DNA of 64,000 nucleotides from assembly GCA_943737045.1 (NCBI GenBank), contig CALSFV010000222.1, forward strand, positions 1,203,245-1,267,244, in the 5' to 3' direction. Each line of letters begins with the position of its first letter. Position 1 is the stretch's first letter. Positions 1 to 11,271 of the stretch are shown here, one piece after another. Source of the stretch: Parapristionchus giblindavisi (lineage: Eukaryota > Nematoda > Chromadorea > Rhabditida > Diplogasteridae). A model generated the notes under the pieces. That model was not told the origin of the DNA. It saw only the letters and a program-made list of their open reading frames with translations, and searched no databases. Made by a program: the position numbers and the translations under genes.

Positions 1-1179
1 TCCAAAGTGCTACATTTGATTTTCACTCGCACGTCCATGTGCTTGACAATTGCATTCGATACGTTAGCTGGCAATCTTGTATTGAATGGAGGGCATTGCT
101 GATTGTGAAGAAGATGGGCAAGACGAGAGGTGGTAATATTGAATAGGCTTATGCTAGTCGCCTCCGAAAGCATATCACCCATCTGAAAGTTTTTTCTCGC
201 AAAACTCGGTTTGATTCACGTAAAATCTTTTCATATAAAATAATACCCAATGGTCAGATGAGCACCTCTTAGTGAATAACATGGAAAGATGGAATATTTT
301 GGATCTATTGAAGTGGAATAAACTATCAAATTGATGAATGATGATTGAACAAGTGTCATATTTTTTGATAAAATGAAATAAGACAGCTAGCTTTGTGCAC
401 TGAACATACGGTACATGACACCTCTGCGCGCGCTCCTTCACTACACGGACGGGACACACAAGCCAAAAGGACGTACGCCCCTTTTGCCACATGCACATCA
501 AAGTTTAAAAAACGACGGTATTAGGCGACATTGCTAACAATAAATGCAGAAACGCAGCTCTAGAGGCGGAATTTTCAAAAATATTCGTAAATTAGCAAAA
601 AATCGTACTGAATAAATGCACAAGAAAATTAATTTCGTAGTCGTGAGAACTAGCTGAAAGCTATTGTCATCAAATTAGGCGAAACTATAGGTCTGCAAGA
701 TATTTGAATATGTAAAATGTTAATAAAAATCGTATTCACAGAGATTTCAGGACATAACGAAATGTAGGACTTTTCACTGCATTTAGCAAACTTCGTATTG
801 CCAATACTCTTATTTCTTCTCTATTTTTTCCAATACAATTTAGATTGTTTCAGTGTTCACCCTCAGCAAAGATTTAAGCGAAATAAATTCATGAAACTAC
901 AAAATTTTGAAGAAACAAAAATAATTCCGGATCTGCGAATTAGGGGTTCCTAAAACGCGCGGTGGAGTGCATATAGTGTGCGGCAATTTGCTGACTCACC
1001 TTTGTCCCGTCCGTGACTAATACACGCCTAATAACTACAATAGATAAATAAATACACACATAAATAAATAAAGCCTGCTGAGATATGAAAGCACCCAACC
1101 TATGCAGCAACTTCTCCAATAAGATGTGGAAGTAGCCAACAGCGATCACAGAATGGGCTTTTAAAGCTGGATGCAACAA
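1..1179. other. no gene recognised
   Basis: AT-rich sequence on both strands. The open frames here are short, show no family resemblance and have no convincing splice sites. It may be intron or intergenic DNA upstream of the kinase exons at 6.35 kb. Confidence 0.5.
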
Positions 1180-1376
1180 CTCTGGTATTTTGCCACTTAA
1201 AGTCTACTTAAACTTTCCCACTTTAAGTAGACTTTAAGTAAACTTAAAGTGAGACGTAAGTCTACTTAAAGTGGTGTGGTATACTGTAATGCATTTCGTC
1301 AAATGTTCTTTCACTTAAAGTCTACTTAAAGTCTGTGACGTAGTTTAAGTAGACTTTAAGTGGCAAAATACCAGAG
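1180..1376. mobile_element. 197-bp MITE with ACTTAAAGTCTACTTAAA repeats
   Basis: The ends are inverted repeats (CTCTGGTATTTTGCCACTT at the left, its complement ending CCAGAG at the right). The interior is built from further direct and inverted copies of ACTTAAAGTCTACTTAAA, so most of the element can fold on itself. No clear target duplication and no coding capacity were seen. Confidence 0.75.
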
Positions 1377-1663
1377 AACCCACGCGCGATCTCTTGTAAT
1401 AGTACACTCTCTCTTCACACTCATAGTCTCTACGCTCTCGCTTTCTCTGCGTCTCTACCCGTAACTTGGAGGGAAATTCCGCTCTCTCAAGTCAATATAA
1501 AGGCAGGGTGAGCAAGAGAGGTGGGGGCGAATAAGGGTCAGAAAGAGAGGGAGCGAGGTCGAGAGACGAAGGGGCAGAGGGAGACGTGGGAGAGCGAGAG
1601 AAGAGGGCAATAAATATTTCGCACCCCGCACCCCGTCGGTGTGCGTTATTCCGCATCCCGGGG

Positions 1664-1996
1664 CACGGCGGTTCAATGAAGAGAAATCCCTACATTTAAC
1701 TTTGGCTTGAAGCCTCTTGCATTACGAATAATCGGCAAAGTTGATTTGCACTGGGCGGGATTCGAACCTACGAAGTTCGGATAGATACACAAAAGCTCTA
1801 CCCACTAAGCCATATCGGCATGTCTCGCAAATCGTAAAACTCGATGATAGGTCTAGTCAGAAGCGAGCGCCCAGATATACCGTAGTCAACTTTCGCGCTG
1901 GGAGAACCTAGATGTTTTAGTGCTCATCATCACTCAGTTTGCGATACTTTCTTTCTCCGGCAAGAGCTTCTTAGTTACTATCATTGAGCCGCCGTG
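1664..1996. mobile_element. 333-bp TIR element containing a tRNA-like segment, copy 1
   Basis: It starts CACGGCGGTTCAATGA and ends TCATTGAGCCGCCGTG, near-perfect terminal inverted repeats. It is flanked by the direct repeat CGGGG (1659-1663 and 1997-2001), read as a 5-bp target duplication. A second copy of exactly the same length lies at 39914-40246, flanked by AAAAA. The inside holds a tRNA-like stretch on the minus strand and no open frame of interest. No transposase family was assigned. Confidence 0.8.
1752..1820 (-). other. tRNA-like segment (A and B boxes) inside TIR element
   Basis: Read on the minus strand it has an A-box-like TGGCTTAGTGG, then GGTAGAGC, and a B box GGTTCGAATCC. The acceptor stem does not pair and the anticodon arm is not regular, so this is a tRNA-derived promoter-like relic, not a working tRNA. 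Confidence 0.55.
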
Positions 1997-2001
1997 CGGG
2001 G

Positions 2002-2749
2002 TGCAGTATATCGCACACAAATATAAGTATATTTATTTTTTTGCTAATTCTTTAGTTTCTGGAGTTAGTCATTACTTTATTCGCTGCGATATAAGGTTAA
2101 ATTCCAATACCATCATAATCAAGCAACAGCCAATCTTTTTATTCACATGTTCCACTCTTTGCATCAAATTTCGCCTCAAACTCTTGATCGTTATTCTTTC
2201 TCAGGTAATTCGTTCAAAGTCTGATCAGGAGAAATCAAGATCTGATCAGGAGAAATCCTAATTTGTTTTCGACACATCAAAGCAATGTAAATGATTTATT
2301 CATGAATGAAGAAAGGAGAAGGTCGATCGGCATTGCAGTCTTCTTGTTGCTTCTCACCCGTGTACTGAAAAATGAAGTTTAGAGGGAGAAAATAAAGAAA
2401 GTATATGTATATAAGGAATGTAAAGCATGTATTATTATCGAAATTACGCTTGAAAGTTGCGTTTTCTTTAAAAAAAAGAAATAAAATAAATAAATTTGGA
2501 AGAATCTAAAGCAATTAACCTTCTTGGGATTATTGAACATAGTAACTCTCGCTCCATAAGTTTAGTCGAATTCGCACTGAAAGCAAGAAATGACATTCCA
2601 TGCTACTTTTTACTACCGCAATTTGTTGTGTTGCGTTGATGCATAAGATTCATTACAACACTTTAGCCCACTTATTTCTCTTATTATTGATTAAAGGAGC
2701 CTCTACTCTCAATGTTGGAAGGACATCCCGCCTGCCTAATAGAATGACA
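2002..2749. other. no gene recognised; short direct repeat
   Basis: No coding exon recognised. The only structure seen is a tandem pair of TCTGATCAGGAGAAATC at 2220-2257, related in sequence to GATCAGA-rich DNA near 5270-5345. Confidence 0.45.
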
Positions 2750-4160
2750 ACATAAGAGAGACTATCTGGCTCAAGTGACATTCTCTTGGCACTTGACCAA
2801 AAAGTGATATGAACCGATTGGGCCCATATCGTGCACAGCTGTAGTTTGGGGTGGCATGAGCTCACAGACGGACTTTGGGTTCGTCATATCTACATCCTCG
2901 CTAAATAACGTTAGTTCGATGAACTGGCATCAAAATTTCAAAGTTTACGGATTCGTTCTATATGTGTATGCGACGATGGGCAACAATAAGCAGGTAAATC
3001 CCACCAAGTGTCATCCCGATCCAAAACCGTGAGGCCCAGAAATAATTTAAAAGTCAATTGATGTTAACAAAAATATTTTGTTTTATTTTTCCTACAATTT
3101 CCTCTCGGTGGCTGACTTTTTTTATTCCTTCAATTTGACGAGTATTCATTTGTTTAACTAAGGTATGAAAATGAACTAAAACAAATTGGGAAAAAGTTGC
3201 CTTATTCCTGAAAAAACCACGACTAATTCGACTTTTTATCGCGAACTGAACGAATTATCGTGTGCCGGTTACGGTAATGCATTTGCGGGAATTCAAAATT
3301 CGGTAATCACTATTATTTATCATTCGATTTCGGTATCATACTATTGTTTTCTTTTATTATTAGCTTGTTGTATGAATATCAGAGGAGTAATATGACACAT
3401 TTTCCGAAAAAAAGAATAAAAAAATGCTTAATTTTGAATTTCAGCATTTGCATTACCGTAACCGGCACACGATAATTCGTTCAGTTCGCGATAAAAAGGC
3501 GAATTAGTCGTGGTTTTTCGGGAATAAGGCAACTTTTCCCCAATTTGTTTTAGTTCATTTTCATACAGTAGTTACACTAATGATTACTCGTCAAATTGAA
3601 GGAATAAAAAAGTCAGCCACCGAGAGGCAATTGTAGGAAAAATAAAACAAAATATTTTTGTTAACGTCAATTGATTTTTAAATTATTTCTGGGCCTCACG
3701 GTTTTGGATCGGGATGACACTTGGTGGGATTTACCTGCTTATTATTGCCCATCGCAAAACCCTGTGTACTTTAGTTCTTATGTTCGTAATTTAATACTGT
3801 GACCTAGCTGTTACAGTTCTTTTCGCTTCTTCTTATTTTATCACTTGTACCATGAATTATTTTATTTTAACTTTGTCATCAAATTGAAAGATGCGATAAA
3901 TATTTATTATTATTATCGTCGCATACACATATAGAACGAATCTGTAAACTTTGAAATTTTGATGCCAGTTCATCGAACTAACGTTATATAGCGAGGATGT
4001 AGATATGACGAACCCAAAGTCCGTCTGTGAGCTCATGCCACCCCAAACTACAGCTGTGCACGATATGGGCCCAATCGGTTCATATCACTTTTTGGCCAAG
4101 TGCCAAGCCATAAGCAAAATATGTTCACTGAGTCAGATAGTCTCTCATAAATTTGAGTAG
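2750..4160. mobile_element. 1.4-kb palindromic element
   Basis: The two halves are long inverted copies of each other around an axis near 3.39 kb. For example the segment 2840-2960 (GGCCCATATCGTGCACAGCT and onward) returns inverted at 3950-4085, and 3000-3060 returns inverted at 3660-3735. The right arm carries about 160 extra bases near 3760-3915. No transposase was seen; the open frame at 3186-3395 is part of the arm. It is probably a foldback or non-autonomous DNA transposon. Confidence 0.8.
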
Positions 4161-4340
4161 CCACGAGTTACAGTTTCATATTTTTTCAAATAATGTTGGT
4201 ATAATAAAATACATACCATTTTTATCGCCCTGTACGCTATCTTGTGCTTGAATTTCCTCAGATTTGTCTTCCGATTGATATCAGTCATCGTTCTCCAATG
4301 TGACTAAGACTGAAATGAATGGGTAATATTGAAGAACATA

Positions 4341-4596
4341 TCGTACATCGAAAAATTATTGGATCATGATTCGTTTGAACCATTCTGAATGGTTCTAGCG
4401 AATCAAAGGCGATTATGACCGAATGAGGCATTTTTGGCATGATTCTCGCGGACTAACTAGATTAGAGTGAAATAAAAACTATGAAAAGAAAGAATAAGAA
4501 CAAAAATGGCTTATTCGGTCAGAATCACCTTTGATTCGCTAGAACCATTCAGAATGGTTCAAACGAATCATGATCCAATAATTTTTCGATGTACGA
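4341..4596. mobile_element. 256-bp TA-flanked palindromic MITE (TCGTACAT family)
   Basis: The ends are TCGTACATCGAAAAATTATT and its inverse, bounded by TA on both sides (4339-4340, 4597-4598), typical of Tc1/mariner-type insertion. The arms run about 90 bases and include the self-complementary AACCATTCTGAATGGTT. The same terminal motif bounds the element at 28853-29318. It has landed in the end of an older hAT-type MITE, whose remainder (CATGGGCGGG and onward) follows from 4599. Confidence 0.8.
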
Positions 4597-6347
4597 TACA
4601 TGGGCGGGATACAGGGATCTCAACTCTACAGGGAGCATATTAATACAATTGTTGATATTAGTTCATTTATTGATCTCATAAACCTCCAACACTCGTCATC
4701 TTGTCTTGATATTGCGTATGGAATCTGCCATAGCGCCAAACAGAACTAGCAAGAGATCGAAAACTGATATAAGTGCTTCTAAGTTCGACATAACACGAAA
4801 AAGTAAATTAATTAAGAAATCAATACAACTCACGCTGTGTGATTCCCATAGCAAGCGGTAGACAGTATAAATCGACCTGCATTCCGCGCCTCTACATTAT
4901 AGTTCCTATAAAGCTCAGAATTAAACGGATAATATTGATTTAGAACTACTCTTCAACCTAATATCATACCTGGCTTCAGCACCTCCACATCCTGCTTGAA
5001 CAATTCGAGTCATTCAGGCTGAATGATTGCTGCAGATTTAAACTTTTCCATTTTACAATAACATGAATCAGAAACAAAACAACTGTAGCATACAACAAAA
5101 GTATATATGAATCTTTTAGTTCAATGAAATAACGTGATACGAAAAAACGAAATATCTATCTATTAGAAACGATTATTTTATCGTAAACGTATAAATTAAA
5201 ACGTGCTGTCCTAAAAATGAAACGAGCACAGCAAAAATCATTTGCGCATTTGTAGTACAATGTCCGAATTTGATCAGATCTGATCTGATTCTGATTTCGT
5301 CTGATCAGATTCAAAAGTGGCCAAATTCCTGATCAGACTTCGATCGAATTACCTGAGTTTATCACTTAGCTCTGCAAATTTTCCAACGAAAGCTAGAATG
5401 GAAACTTTAAAAAGTGACAACAATATTCTCATAACAACAGAATTGGCATAACAAAAACAAAACTAGAGAATTTTGTGGTAAGGTTAAATAGTTCCCTTAT
5501 CAGACCTATGATGATCATCACTGAAGCTCAAAAATACAGTAATACCCACTAGACGTATAGTAATCCCTACTAGAGCTCACACCTACGGTAACATATGCGC
5601 TAAAACGCTAGCCACAATGCGCCTGATTCATACATGGGCAACCTTTGACGGAGGAAAAAATTGGGTGGGTCTGGTCGCTAGCGACAATGCCACGCATTTA
5701 CAGAAATCGAAATCGATCCCGTTGTTTTATCACCCATTTTAGAGGGGTTTCATATAAATCGGTTGGAGGTAGCGTACTGCATCTAAAGCTGTACCATTTT
5801 TATCAGTAGGAGAATACGGTATTGAACTACCGTAATCGAACGGTCACCTTCCCGTTCTGAGGCCTCGTCCACCTCACTCAAACTGGATCACTGGCGTTTT
5901 GATGGCTATTGATAAACCCCTGTCACCTTCCCCAAGGTTGTGGGGAAATTTCTTGGAACGAGCGAGATTGACTGGAGTGTGTAATACCCCAGTTGTAACT
6001 GATAATAACAATAATAATATAAGTTAAGTTATGCGTTTTACTGAAAAATAGGCATTGAATGTGGGCATATGTCGTAGCCGAACCAGATCTAACCTTCCTC
6101 TTCACCAAGTCCAGGATTATACCAACTATTCTAGCATCCAAATCATGATCCATTGCCATCATAAATTTTCATACCCTCACAGTGTGAGGATTGACCCACT
6201 ATCTACGGCTCATTTTCACGGTCGACCCGCTATATAAAGCTCTTATTTAATGTGAAATATTGCAATTTAAGCGATTTTTCCAAATCGACCCACTATATAA
6301 TAATAATTAGGTGAGGGCACCGAAAAATTATGATTGTCATCTTGCAG
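4597..6347. other. no gene recognised; decayed repeats upstream of kinase exons
   Basis: From 4599 about 50 bases match the left end of the MITE at 9734-9925. The rest is AT-rich and shows several copies of the genome-wide motif TACCGTA or its complement. None of the expected upstream exons of the UMP-CMP kinase (P-loop, nucleotide-binding region) could be found. Confidence 0.45.
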
Positions 6348-6826
6348 GGTCGTGCTGACGACAACGAAGAGTCCCTTCGCAAGCGTGTCGTCACCTACAA
6401 CACCCAGACGCTGCCCATCATCGAACACTACCAGAAGGAGGGCCTCGTCAAGGAGGTCTCATCCGCACCGCCCGCTGATGAGGTATTGTGCCTTTTGATC
6501 TTTGATCTTTAGAGAGCGCAGTTTGATCTTTGATCTTTAGAGGGTGTATTTTGATATTTTATCTTTAGAGTGTCTAGAATGCTCTTTCATCTTTGATCTA
6601 TACCTGAACTACTGATGGCTAAGATCACTTGTTGTGGTGCAATCATTGGCTCAATATTCACACTATGACCTTTGATCTTTCAAATGTAAAGTTTGATCTT
6701 TGATCTATCAAGTATGAAGTTTCATCTCTGATCTTTTAAATTTAAAGTTTGATCTTTGATCTTTTGCAGGTCTTCGCCCAAATTGTCAAGGTCTTCAACG
6801 AGTCTGGTCTTTCAAAGGCGAACTGA
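6348..6826 (+). CDS. CMPK1: UMP-CMP kinase, C-terminal two exons only
   Basis: Exons 6348-6482 and 6770-6826 are joined in phase 0 by GT-AG splice sites and end at TGA 6824-6826, encoding 63 residues. UMP-CMP kinases phosphorylate UMP and CMP with ATP in pyrimidine nucleotide synthesis. The assignment rests on the LID/C-terminal region: [13 protein letters not shown], then [12 protein letters not shown] and the terminal helix with DEVFAQIV. Adenylate kinase 1 is the nearest alternative; the DDN-ESL-KR spacing favours UMP-CMP kinase. The N-terminal two thirds, including the P-loop, is not found in the preceding 6.3 kb, so the gene is either split by long repeat-filled introns reaching beyond the window or is a 3' fragment. 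The intron is full of GATCTTTGATCTTT repeats. A likely polyadenylation signal AATAAA lies near 7257. The gene converges on MLF. Confidence 0.8.
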
Positions 6827-8173
6827 ATCAACTACCTAGGCATTGTTTCCATTTCTTATCTTATTGCCCATTTATACCGTATCCAATCGATCAATCGATA
6901 ATCATTTGATCGATCGATCGATTCCATGTTTTGACTGTGTTCCCCGTTATACATCTTCATTCGACATTCTTACCACTCCACTCCATTATGCGTAATGTGT
7001 GCAACCTCGCCTCCCCCTCTAGTCTCTATCCAATTTACATTGTTATTTCCTAGTTCAAATAGTATTCTTCAGAGTAGTATATTATACCGTACACTTTCTC
7101 AGAGTAGCCCCACTCTTTCCAATTACCGTACCCTTTCGTGTCCCCGCTGTGTTTCATCTTCTACTTTCTTCTCCTTCTTTCACTATTCACCTTTGGAGAC
7201 CTGGGAAAATCTCCGTTGCTTACGTTTTATAGTCTCCGTTGCCCTGTAGATTGTAATAATAAATCCTTTTTTCTCCATCAAAAGTTTAGAGAGTTTGTGC
7301 AGATTGTACAATTCAGAACTTTCAGTTCGGAAATTTCTGAAATTTTTCAATAATTGTCGCTTGAGGATTTAAGTGTTCTGTCCGTACCCTGCTATTTCAA
7401 CCCAAATGATTTGAAGCCAATATTTATTTAGTATATGAGAAAAGGAACGAGTCAAAGACAGACATAATCACGACAAGACGAGACACAATTAAAACTTATG
7501 CGATGGATGTGACTGACGAGTGTGAGAGTCTAAGGGGGGATGGAGTACGGTAGGCAGGCAACAGTAACATTGGGTTACGGTAGACTTTACAGGTGCACCA
7601 TGGTGCATACCGTAGTCTCTGCTCCTCTTTCTCACTGATGAGTAGTAGTGCACTTGTTGTCGTGGTTATTTGGATTAGGTGCGACGATCTTTGATCTTTG
7701 ATCTCGACGTTTTGTAGACTAGCGAAAAAAAATCATACATTTTCATCTAAACCAGGATGAAATGGGCCATTTTAGGGGAGGGTGGTACGGTAGGTTAGAT
7801 ACGGTAATGAAAGAAGGAATAATATATTGAAGCTCTTCTAGTTGTCAACTAAGCGAGAAAATCGAAATATTAAAAAAAAGATGTACAATTGAGTCACGAT
7901 TCGAGACGGATACTGTAGGAAGTACGATAGACGCAGTGAGACAAAATAATCAATATGATTGTGATTTAGGCGAAATAGGGGAGGAGCTTGTAGCTCCATA
8001 ATTTAACAGATATTCTCTCGTTGGAATACCGCTTACTCGTCGCCGACACGATATCTGCAATTACCATACAATTACACTTCCATAGTCTGGCATACAGTAA
8101 CCACAACTATCGATTGATTTACCGCAAAGATATTACGGTAGACCAATCGTGGCCGTCCACTGGCTAGACGCAC
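6827..8173. other. intergenic, between convergent kinase and MLF genes
   Basis: It contains the kinase 3' UTR with a likely AATAAA near 7257, a GATCGATCGATCGAT run near 6900-6922, and several TACGGTA motifs. No exon recognised. Confidence 0.45.
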
Positions 8174-8911
8174 TCACCTTCCAAACATGTCACGACGACG
8201 CTTGGGAATGCTCTGTTCGGCTTCCTCATCAGAGATCTCGCGAATGATCGGTCCGGTAGAGGAAGAGCCCGATGCTCCGTTGCTAGTACTACGATGTCCT
8301 CGGATACTGTAATCAGTTTTTTTTGTTGTTTTAAAAATCAATACTTGACATCAATTTCATATTCACAAGTCTGATAATTAAAAAAAATTTGACGGCTCAT
8401 TGGCAGGCGGCAATAGTGACAGCTATTGGGTGTTATAGTCATCACTAGGTGCATTCATGTTTCAACACTCCATGATATTCGACTCGCGTCAACATTATCT
8501 AGTATCAATCGAAATACATTCTCGCGGAACAACAAGTTATTCAAACCTTGTTCTCGTGCACAACATACATCACATATCGAACAGAGCGAGTAGAGATAAG
8601 AGAGTTAGAGATATATGATATAGAAACATACACAACTGATTGCGCATTTCGACCACACCCCGTCAAATTGAGGAAAAGGCAAAGGGCAGACTACAAAACA
8701 ATACTGATATATTGCATTGATTCTAGCGCAAAAATCCAGCACAACGAGTTGCGATCAAACTACAAAGTCTACAGATCAAACTACAAAGTCCACAGATCAA
8801 AGTACACTTACGGCACATCGTCGTCCTCGTCTTCGGGTAGGGTGATGATGGGTCCGTCACGGCCAGAACGAGAAGTGATCTCACGGGGACGAGATGAGGA
8901 TCTGCAAAAAA

Positions 8912-8953
<42 letters not shown>

Positions 8954-10413
8954 CACCATCATCATCGCTATATAAATAGAATTCGATCAATCAATATCTT
9001 TAAAAATAGAATCGCATGTGATCATGATGTCATACAATCAGTGTTATCTATAATAGCAACAAAATTCGACGCTCATGACATTCATGTGACTGACATCCAA
9101 AGAACACATGGAAACGATCTAGTGATCGTCAGTGTGACCCAGCGTACTACCAATCGTAGGTGATGCAACTACCGTACCCTCTTCCATCGAGAGCGCTTCT
9201 TCCGCCAAATAGATCAGCCAATCCACTCGATCTCAGATTCGACGACGCTCGCTCCTGGAACTCGCGATCGAATGCTTGCGCCTCGGCTGAAGAGGACGAG
9301 AGCGATTAGGAAACGTCTCCACGCGCTGAGCGCACTAGGCGCACCATGGCACACCACACAAAGTACCGTACATTCATCGAGGTTGCGGAAGCGCTGCTGC
9401 TTGCGCACGTTGCCGTCCTTGTCACGCTTCTTTTCGAGAACGTGTTCCCTGAAGGATACGGTAGTTAGAATAGGATTATCGATCGAAGGCTACATCTAGT
9501 GCGCGACATTCAGAAAAACATTGCGTGAATCACAATATCAACATTTATTCAGCCATTTGCTAATCTGTGTTGACCATGTCATGTTGTGGGCGTTTCTACA
9601 GCACATTGCTCCCTCTCGAATCACTAACTCAATCCGATGAGAATAAGATAAATTTCAAACGAGAGTTAAAACACATACTCAAAAACATTTGAAAAATATA
9701 CAAGTAATACCCGGGGTCTCAATGTATCATACCCATACATGGGCGGGGTACCTGGAGCTCGATTCCTCAGGGGGCATCCGAACGAAAAATGGTTACTTTT
9801 ACAGGGGGTGTTCACTTTTTTTTTCAAAATTTCGCCTAAACGTCATTTCTTACAAGGGGCATTCCACAAATTTTCGTAAAGTCCTAATTTTACAGGGGGC
9901 ACCCTCATGTCGGCGCCCATGTATGATCATACCCAATCAATACAGAGGCGAAATCGTTTAAGGAATCAATAAATTAATTATAGGAATCATGATTGTTGAC
10001 TACCGTACCTGTCTCCGATCGTGTGTCCAATCACCATCTCTTCCTCGTCACCGTCGCGGACCTGAAATTCAATCAATATTTTTTTTTAAATGTTCATTTT
10101 CAAACATTTAAAATATATTTTCAAATTTAAAGTGTGCCAAACGTTAGTCACAATCATAATCAAATAAATCCTAGACAGATATGCTATAAAAAATGGCACA
10201 GAAACGCAAACATTCGCAGGCAGGCTTTGGATAGGAAGAAAAACTCATAAAAGAGGTCATATTTTAACGTTTCTGAAAGTGAACCAATAAAGATCAGATG
10301 TGAAAGTGCAATGGAATCATGAATCATACGAAAAAGCGGAGGAAAAGAGGCAAATAAAGTTCCCCAGTGTAAAGTCGAGAGGCTTGAAAGTTACTGGATA
10401 GATTGATTTTTAC

Positions 10414-10480
<67 letters not shown>

Positions 10481-11208
10481 CATTCCTTCAATTGAACGCA
10501 TGAGGTGTAGAGCAGGACATATCTATTAGAAAATTGTTGAAGAATGTCCGTCGCTCAGGACTAGAAAATGATCAAGAGAGGTGAATAGATTTATTCCCAC
10601 AATCAAAGCCTAATCTCCCAGTTGAGAAGTGAAACAAAGGCTAAATCTCTCTAGATATGCAGATCTCTATCTACACCTCTTATGATATCCCCCCACCTCA
10701 TAAGAGCTAGTGTAGTCCCGACCTTCCACCCCTCAAGGTCGCATTGTTGCATAACTGCACCCGGCCAATTCTGGTTCCAAAGCGCTGTTAATAAGGCAGA
10801 ATGTGAATGCAGAGTCAATATCGCTAGGGCCATTTCGTGAAAAAAATAAACACAAGCCAGTTACACTCTCAAATTCAGGAACAACGATGATACAGGTGAC
10901 ACCCGAGCTAATTTCAAGCTCTCCGTTCTCGCTTTCTCTGTCTACGAGAGATCACTGCCAACACGCTTTAAAGCCCAGCTCGAGTAGCAACCCATTTGAA
11001 GAAACAGATATTATTATTATTATTATTATTAATATTATTATTATTCCAACTGACCGTTCTTCTCGTCTCTCTCACATCTCCCGATCTCCTCGTAGAGTGT
11101 TCCACCACTCTCGGCGGTCTTCCACTCCCATCCATACTGATCATGGTGGACTGGGAGAAAGCCACTCCGTTCGGGCTGTTCATCGCCGCTTCCGCCAGTC
11201 CATTCATA

Positions 11209-11271
<63 letters not shown>

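Noticed and set aside
8548..8979. Open frames with poly-Leu, poly-Ile, poly-Asn or poly-Tyr runs
   Set aside because: They read through ATT/AAT microsatellites in MLF introns in several frames and on both strands.
11055..11207. MLF exon starting at the ATG 11207 (MNGLAEAAMN)
   Set aside because: No acceptor precedes it and the phase would not fit. The TTTCTCCCAG acceptor at 11151 joins exactly in phase with the previous exon.
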